From JABFXX01 sp036489755 (GTDB lineage: Bacteria > Myxococcota_A > Polyangia > Haliangiales > Haliangiaceae), in assembly GCA_036489755.1 (NCBI GenBank), contig DASXFD010000046.1, positions 1 to 64,000 of the forward strand: a stretch of 64,000 nucleotides of DNA, read 5' to 3'. Made by a program: the position numbers and the translations under genes. The notes under the pieces are model-generated. The model was given only the letters and a program-made list of their open reading frames with translations, was not told the origin of the DNA and did not search any database. Positions 59,633 through 64,000 of this stretch are shown in pieces (the stretch's first letter is position 1; every line of letters starts with the position of its first letter).

Positions 59633-59665
59633 TATGTTGTGCACGATTATATCGTACACAACATA
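59633..59665. repeat. AT-rich 33-base near-perfect palindrome
   Basis: Arms TATGTTGTGCACGAT (59633-59647) and ATCGTACACAACATA (59651-59665) are inverted repeats with one mismatch in 15, around the centre TAT. The site is strikingly AT-rich for this genome. It lies between the stops of convergent genes (59554 and 59685), so it could be a bidirectional terminator-like hairpin without a T-tract, or a dimeric-regulator operator displaced from its gene. It does not fit the XerCD dif consensus. Confidence 0.6.
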
Positions 59666-59684
59666 AATCCCGGCTCAGGCTTGC

Positions 59685-60260
59685 CTAAAACGCGTAGCCG
59701 ACGCGGAAGTAGCCGGTGGCGCCGAGCGAGTCGGCGACATCCTCGCCGTCGTTGTCGATGCGCCGCGATACGCCGATCGCGCCCGAGATGTTGAGGCCGG
59801 AGTCGACCAGGTATGTCCAGCCGACCATCATCTCGACACCCGCATCCGCGGGCCCGAAGTCCTCGTGCACGAATACGCCGGGCTCGAAGAACGGGCCGCT
59901 GAACGTGCGCTTGAAGTAAATCGGCAGCGACAGCGCTGCCTGCGTCGATGTTCCGGAGCCGCCGCCCGTGTTCGCCGCGTCGAGCTCGACCGAGATCGCG
60001 ACGTTCGACGACACCGCGCGGCTCGCGGCGATCGAATAGAAGCCGAACATCACACCGACCGGGCTCACCTGGAGATTGGTCTTCTTGAGCTCGTCGACGT
60101 GCGTCGCGACCGGCGCCAGTGGCGGTGCCGGCGGCGGCGGCGGCGGCGCGATCATCACGGAGCCAGGCGGGCCCGCGATCGGCGACGCGGCGGTCACGCC
60201 ATCGCCGGCGTACGCGGCGCTCGAGATGGCAAGGCAGGCGAGGACGGCGCGCTTGAACAT
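59685..60260 (-). CDS. small outer-membrane beta-barrel protein (tandem copy 1)
   Basis: A 191-residue protein: signal peptide MFKRAVLACLAISSAAYA (1-18), a Pro-rich stretch with six consecutive Pro near 38-50, and a barrel domain from about 60 (LKKTNLQVSPVGVMFGFYSI, AASRAVSSNVAISVELD, LPIYFKRTFSGPFFEPGVFV). It ends GYFRVGYAF with C-terminal Phe, the usual Bam recognition residue. It is a clear paralogue of the next gene, sharing KKTNLQV, YFKR-FSGPF-EPG and GVSR-I. Function unknown. Confidence 0.78.
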   Translation of the reverse strand: MFKRAVLACLAISSAAYAGDGVTAASPIAGPPGSVMIAPPPPPPAPPLAPVATHVDELKKTNLQVSPVGVMFGFYSIAASRAVSSNVAISVELDAANTGGGSGTSTQAALSLPIYFKRTFSGPFFEPGVFVHEDFGPADAGVEMMVGWTYLVDSGLNISGAIGVSRRIDNDGEDVADSLGATGYFRVGYAF

Positions 60261-60367
60261 GCGGACCGCTACAGCACCGCGGGTGCCAGCCGACGGGCCG
60301 AGTCTCGTGGACTTGGCCGCCGCGCGCTCGGCGATTACACGCGAAGTCCGGACATCGGTGTCGCGGT

Positions 60368-61084
60368 CTAGAACGCGTAGCCGACGCGGAAGTAGCCGGC
60401 CGGCTCGATGTCGTCGTCGCAGCAATCGTCGTTGTTGCCGATCTGCCGTGACACGCCGATCGCGGCCGCCACGTTGAGCCCCGAGTCGAACATCCACGCC
60501 CACCCGAACATCATCTCGATCGCGGTGTACGTGCTGTTGGCACCGTCGCCGTATTCGTCATCGCCGTCGTCGCCGTCGTTGCGAACGAGCAGGCCCGGCT
60601 CGAGGAACGGGCCGCTGAACACGCGCTTGAAGTAGATCGGGACCGAGACGGCTCCCTGCGTCGACGTCGTGGAGCCGTCGGGCGGGTGCACGAGCGATAG
60701 CTCGACGGACACTGCGACGTTCGACGAGATCGCGTGGCTCGCCGCGATCGAGTAGTAGCCGACGAGCGGGCCGAACGGGTTCACCTGGAGGTTCGTCTTC
60801 TTGTACGAGTAGAGGTAGCGGTTGCGCTCGCCGACCGGCACGGGCACGCCGTTGATGTGCGAGACGTTGCTCCACGGCTCGTTCTGCGGCGGCGGCACGG
60901 CGACGGGATCGACCTGCGGCGGTGCCAGCGGCGGCGCGACCGACAGCGGCGCGACCGACGATGGCTCGATCAAGACCGGCGTCGAGCCGGGTGCGATGAC
61001 GATCGGAGATGCAGCGGTCGCGGCGTCGTCGGCGTAAGCCGCGGTCGAGATCGCGAGGCAGGCGAAGACGGCGCTCTTGAGCAT
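60368..61084 (-). CDS. small outer-membrane beta-barrel protein (tandem copy 2)
   Basis: A 238-residue paralogue of the preceding protein. Signal peptide MLKSAVFACLAISTAAYA (1-18) is nearly identical to copy 1. A longer Pro/Val/Ser-rich linker (about 25-75) and an extra segment NGVPVPVGERNRYLYSYKKT precede the barrel. The barrel shares KKTNLQVNPFGPLVGYYSIA, IYFKRVFSGPFLEPGLLV and AAAIGVSRQIG, with an acidic Asp/Gly insert (DGDDGDDEYGDG) in a loop. It ends GYFRVGYAF. The DNA just upstream of both copies is also conserved, so the duplication included the leader. Confidence 0.78.
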   Translation of the reverse strand: MLKSAVFACLAISTAAYADDAATAASPIVIAPGSTPVLIEPSSVAPLSVAPPLAPPQVDPVAVPPPQNEPWSNVSHINGVPVPVGERNRYLYSYKKTNLQVNPFGPLVGYYSIAASHAISSNVAVSVELSLVHPPDGSTTSTQGAVSVPIYFKRVFSGPFLEPGLLVRNDGDDGDDEYGDGANSTYTAIEMMFGWAWMFDSGLNVAAAIGVSRQIGNNDDCCDDDIEPAGYFRVGYAF

Positions 61085-61177
61085 GCGGGCCGCTACAGCA
61101 GGTCGAGTGCCAACTCGCATCTCCGCGGCCAACCGCGCGCGCTCGTTGAAATTGCCAGCCTCGCGCGTGCGCAGCGG

Positions 61178-61233
61178 CTGTCAGACGCGGTCGCGCAGTT
61201 TGAAGATTCCGAGGAATTCCTGACAGCGCTGTC
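61178..61233. repeat. nested inverted repeats upstream of outer-membrane gene
   Basis: CTGTCAG (61178-61184) and CTGACAG (61220-61226) form a 7-bp inverted repeat. GACAGCGCTGTC (61222-61233) is a perfect 12-base palindrome overlapping it, and AGGAATTCCT lies within. The stretch lies between the U32 peptidase stop and the outer-membrane gene start, both on the minus strand. It may be a regulator site or a 3' hairpin of the peptidase gene. Confidence 0.4.
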
Positions 61234-61251
61234 GCGATGCTCGCCACGCGG

Positions 61252-63762
61252 TCAGCGCAGCACGGTCAACGTGCGCATCGTGCCGCGCGTCACGCCGAAC
61301 TGCTCGTGCGCGGCGGCGATCGCAACCACCTCGGCCGGCGCGATCGTGCCCGCGACGAGCTGCGAGTACGCGTCGTACAGCCGCTTCGCCTCGGCGGCCG
61401 ATTCGCGCACGAGCTCGACCCGGAACCGTGCGACTCCGGCGGCGCGCAGCTCCGGAACCAGCGCCGCTGCACTCTGGGCCTGCGCGTTGAACACGGTGTT
61501 GCGACAGCCGACGTCGACGCTCACCGGATGCACGAGGCCGACGCGGTCGCGCAGCGCGATCGCGTGGCGCTCGCAGGGCCGGCCGCACGTGCGGAAATCG
61601 CGGCCGCTCGACAGCAGGTGCGCGTACACGCAGTGCTCGGTGTGAAACGTCGGGATGTGATGGTGGATCGCGACGCTCACCCGGCCGCGCGGCGTCGCGG
61701 CAAGCATCGCGGCGAGCTGCACGCGATCGAGGTCGTGCGCGGCCGCGACCGTGACGAGCCCTTTGCCGAGCACCCAGCGCGCGGTCGTCGAGTTCGCAAC
61801 GTTGAGCGAGAAGTCGCCGTGCAGCGGGATCGCGTGCTGTCGCAGATATGCGAGCGAGCCCCAGCTCCGCACGAGGATGCCGTCGGGCTCGAGGCGCGCG
61901 AGGTGCGCGTCGATGCGCTCTTCATTCGGCTTTTGCACGCGCACCGTCGCGACGATCACGCGGGCGCCGCGGGCCTTCGCGCGCTCGACGGCGCGGCCGA
62001 GGCCGACGAGCTCCATCCAGTCGAGCTCGACCTCGCGGGCGCCGGCGTCGAGCACGGCGTCGAGCTGATCGTCGTTGCGGCACAGCGGCACGACGATCGG
62101 CGCATCGAGCAGCGGCGCGATCTCGGGCAGCTCGCGCGGCGCACCAGCCACGATCGCGCGCGGCCGATCGAAGTGCGCGTCGAGCTCGGCGACGAGCGCG
62201 CGCCGCAGCTCCTTGAGCTCCGATACCGGCACGTGCAGCCCGGGCGCGAGCGCGAGCGTGAGCTCGCCGAGATGAAACGGCGTGCCGCCGAGCGAGCCGA
62301 GCTTGTCGGCGAGCAGCTCGCGCGTGATGCCCGCGCCGCGTGCCGGTGCCAGCGGCGAGCTCGTGCGCGCGGTCGCGACGTGGCCGGCCGCACGCGCGGT
62401 CGCGACCAGCGGCTCGCCGTCGCCGCCCGAAACTTCGAGCGCGAGCGCGATCCGGCCGAGCGCGCTGCGGCCGAGCTGCGCGGCGCGCGCACCGGCGGCC
62501 GTGACGCGCGGGTCCGAGTTGATCCACACGCGATCGCCGGCGTGCACGCGCGACAGATCCGGGCCTGGATCGCCGAACCGCAGGCGATGGCCCGTCGGCG
62601 TGCGCGCCGCCGTCCGCGGCGAGCGACCCGCCGCGGTCGACTGTGACCGCGTAGCGAGCGGCGAAACCGAAAAGATCGGGCCGCCTTGCTCGGGCGCTTC
62701 GGGCGTGCCCGCATCGAACACGACGCCCATCCCGGCGACCGGCTCGGTGCGCGTCGCCGCGTGCCGATACGCCGGATCGAGCTCGACGTCGAGCTCGTCG
62801 CCTTCGACGCGCACCACGCGGCCGAGGAGCAGGCCGCGATGCCGCGGAAACCGGCCTTCGACGAGCGTCTGGTGATCGGTGCCGCCGAGGAAGCCTTGCG
62901 AGGCGCCGCGGCTGTACGCGACCTCGAGCGCCGCCCGATCGAGCGGCATCGTCGTCTCGAACGCCGGATCGACCGCCTTGCGATACTGCGCGGTCGCCGT
63001 CGCGACGTACGCGGGGCCTTTCAAGCGGCCTTCGATCTTGAGGCTCGTCACGCCGGCGTCGGCGAGCTCGCTCACGCGATCGAGCCCGACGAGATCGTGC
63101 GGCGACAGCAAGTACGCGACGTCGCCGAGGTCGCGCGGTTGACCGTCGACGATCAGCTCGTAGGGCAGGCGGCACGCTTGCGCGCACTGGCCGCGGTTCG
63201 CCGAGCGGCCGCCCCACGCCTCGCTCGACAGACACTGGCCGCTCCACGCGACGCACAGCGCGCCGTGCACGAAGACCTCGAGCTCGACATCGGTGCCGGC
63301 TTTGTACGCGCGGATCTCGTCGACCGACAGCTCGCGCGGCACGACGACGCGCGCGATGCCGAGCTCCTTGAGCAGCTCGATCGCGAGCGGGCTCGACGCG
63401 GTCATCTGCGTGGACGCGTGCACCTCGAGCCCCGCGGCGCGCGCGAGCATCACGACCGCCGGGTCTTGCACGATCACCGCATCGGCACCCGCCGCCGCGA
63501 CGCGCGCGATCAGCTCGCCGACGATAGGCAGCTCGGGCTCGAACACGAGCGTGTTGATCGCGACGTAGAGCTTCGCGCCGGCGCGGTGCACCCACGCGGC
63601 GATCTCTGCGAGCCGGTCCGACGGAAAGTTCGCCGCGCGCGCACGCGCGTTGAAGCCGTCGTCGAGCCCGAGGTAGACGGCGTCGGCACCGGCCGCCAGC
63701 GCCGCGGCCAGCGCGTCGTGGTCGCCGGCGGGCGCGAGGATCTCGGGGCGGTTCTTCGGCAC
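61252..63762 (-). CDS. U32 family peptidase (collagenase-like, with DUF3656-type C-terminus)
   Basis: A protein of about 836 residues. The U32 barrel is clear: PEILAPAGDHDALAAALAAG, ADAVYLGLDDGFNARARAAN, GLEVHASTQMTASSPLAIEL, RVVVPRELSVDEIRAYK, ELEVFVHGALCVAWSGQC, then SANRGQCAQACRLPYEL with the family Cys cluster and SLKIEGRLKGPAYV. The C-terminal half (DUF3656-like, about 380-836) ends with a second Cys-rich region, TCGRPCERHAI. U32 proteins are now linked mainly to hydroxylation of rRNA/tRNA or quinones through Fe-S sites, more than to proteolysis. I use the GTG at 63762 with AGAGG upstream; an ATG at 63837 would add 25 residues. Confidence 0.88.
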   Translation of the reverse strand: MPKNRPEILAPAGDHDALAAALAAGADAVYLGLDDGFNARARAANFPSDRLAEIAAWVHRAGAKLYVAINTLVFEPELPIVGELIARVAAAGADAVIVQDPAVVMLARAAGLEVHASTQMTASSPLAIELLKELGIARVVVPRELSVDEIRAYKAGTDVELEVFVHGALCVAWSGQCLSSEAWGGRSANRGQCAQACRLPYELIVDGQPRDLGDVAYLLSPHDLVGLDRVSELADAGVTSLKIEGRLKGPAYVATATAQYRKAVDPAFETTMPLDRAALEVAYSRGASQGFLGGTDHQTLVEGRFPRHRGLLLGRVVRVEGDELDVELDPAYRHAATRTEPVAGMGVVFDAGTPEAPEQGGPIFSVSPLATRSQSTAAGRSPRTAARTPTGHRLRFGDPGPDLSRVHAGDRVWINSDPRVTAAGARAAQLGRSALGRIALALEVSGGDGEPLVATARAAGHVATARTSSPLAPARGAGITRELLADKLGSLGGTPFHLGELTLALAPGLHVPVSELKELRRALVAELDAHFDRPRAIVAGAPRELPEIAPLLDAPIVVPLCRNDDQLDAVLDAGAREVELDWMELVGLGRAVERAKARGARVIVATVRVQKPNEERIDAHLARLEPDGILVRSWGSLAYLRQHAIPLHGDFSLNVANSTTARWVLGKGLVTVAAAHDLDRVQLAAMLAATPRGRVSVAIHHHIPTFHTEHCVYAHLLSSGRDFRTCGRPCERHAIALRDRVGLVHPVSVDVGCRNTVFNAQAQSAAALVPELRAAGVARFRVELVRESAAEAKRLYDAYSQLVAGTIAPAEVVAIAAAHEQFGVTRGTMRTLTVLR

Positions 63763-63842
63763 GAGAACCTCTGCGGCAGCGTTCCATACCACGAAGTCGC
63801 CTGGAAGCACCAACGAAACCAGCACTTGGACCGCCAACCGCC

Positions 63843-63871
63843 TTGCACTCCGGGGGCGTCCTCCATATAAC
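63843..63871 (+). promoter_or_regulatory. strong sigma-70 promoter TTGCAC-N17-TATAAC
   Basis: TTGCAC (63843-63848) and TATAAC (63866-63871) are separated by exactly 17 bases. This is the best housekeeping-type promoter I found in the window. It reads toward the gene starting at 63894; transcription should begin near 63878, just before the GGAGG ribosome-binding site. Confidence 0.7.
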
Positions 63872-63893
63872 GCCCGCTCTTACGGAGGCACTG

Positions 63894-64000
63894 ATGATGT
63901 CGCTCTTCACGATGACCGAGCAGGCCGCGAACGGCGGCGAGGCGATCCGGCCGAGCAGCGAGGCGCAGCTCGTCTTGCCCAACTTCCATCAGGTGCGGTT
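63894..64000 (+). CDS. 5' end of a strongly expressed gene, truncated by the window edge
   Basis: Only about 35 codons are visible: MMSLFTMTEQAANGGEAIRP then SSEAQLVLPNFHQVR. GGAGG (63884-63888) and a near-consensus sigma-70 promoter precede two adjacent ATGs (63894 and 63897), so high expression is likely. The LVLPNFHQV stretch reminds me of the start of delta-proteobacterial membrane-bound proton-pumping pyrophosphatase (HppA), but the fragment is far too short to be sure and no symbol is given. Confidence 0.6.
   Translation, partial: MMSLFTMTEQAANGGEAIRPSSEAQLVLPNFHQVR

Noticed and set aside
59633..59665. XerCD dif site
   Set aside because: dif needs two 11-base arms with a 6-base centre and CATAA/TTATG inner blocks; this palindrome has a 3-base centre and different arms.
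59633..59665. Typical intrinsic terminator
   Set aside because: The stem is AT-rich and no T-tract follows on either strand.
1..64000. tRNA, rRNA, CRISPR arrays, insertion sequences
   Set aside because: No cloverleaf-like sequence, rRNA segment, regularly spaced direct repeats or transposase reading frame was recognised on either strand.

Overview
The window is 64 kb of dense chromosome with very high G+C and strong GC-third-position codon bias. It carries about 62 protein genes, no RNA genes, no CRISPR array, no insertion sequence and no intergenic gap above about 170 bases. The content fits a Myxococcota (Haliangiales/Polyangia-like) genome best: a PAS hybrid histidine kinase, a PknK-type kinase with a STAND module, a WGR/TIGR02996/leucine-rich-repeat protein, many lipoproteins with Gly-Ser linkers, three ECF-type sigma factors and many orphan outer-membrane proteins. 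The phylum assignment is inference from gene content.

Layout. 1-6.9 kb: acyl-CoA dehydrogenase, DUF1360 protein, Aquifex-type aconitase, four-CBS protein, methyltransferase, PDZ protein. 6.9-11 kb: a DNA-repair island with Ku, a LigD that has nuclease and polymerase domains but no ligase, two DUF3147 membrane proteins and a UdgX-type uracil-DNA glycosylase. 11-22 kb: MocR regulator, OprB-like porin, beta-propeller, two histidine kinases and a lipoprotein peroxiredoxin whose reading frame is interrupted by one in-frame TGA exactly where the peroxidatic Cys belongs, so it is a probable selenoprotein. 22-33 kb: a sigma factor fused to a membrane/periplasmic module, outer-membrane proteins, nitrilase, an ECF41 sigma with its AhpD-like partner, amidase and lipoproteins. 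32-38.5 kb: a minus-strand operon of heterodimeric ABC exporter, WGR/LRR protein and an HTTM pair. 38.5-41 kb: acyl-ACP desaturase and an ECF42 sigma with its DGPF partner. 41-50 kb: MMPL exporter, then envelope glycan genes (flippase, LPG-synthase-like protein, two GT39-type glycosyltransferases). 50-59.6 kb: SDR, STAND ATPase, DUF1877 protein, YcaO-TfuA pair, PknK kinase, ferritin-like diiron protein. 59.6-64 kb: tandem outer-membrane paralogues, a U32 peptidase and the start of a strongly promoted gene that runs off the end.

How the genes work together. Two ECF sigma modules each carry a recognisable self-type promoter (TGTCACA-N16-CGTC for ECF41, TGTCGAT-N16-CGTC for ECF42), so both look autoregulated. 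Ku and LigD are divergent neighbours and should act in end joining, but a ligase must be supplied from elsewhere. The exporter, WGR/LRR and HTTM genes overlap or nearly touch and are probably co-translated. The most unusual items are the predicted selenoprotein with a bacterial-type SECIS hairpin, the sigma factor with an internal strong ribosome-binding site before its exported half, the YcaO-TfuA pair with no visible precursor peptide, and an AT-rich 33-base near-perfect palindrome between convergent genes.
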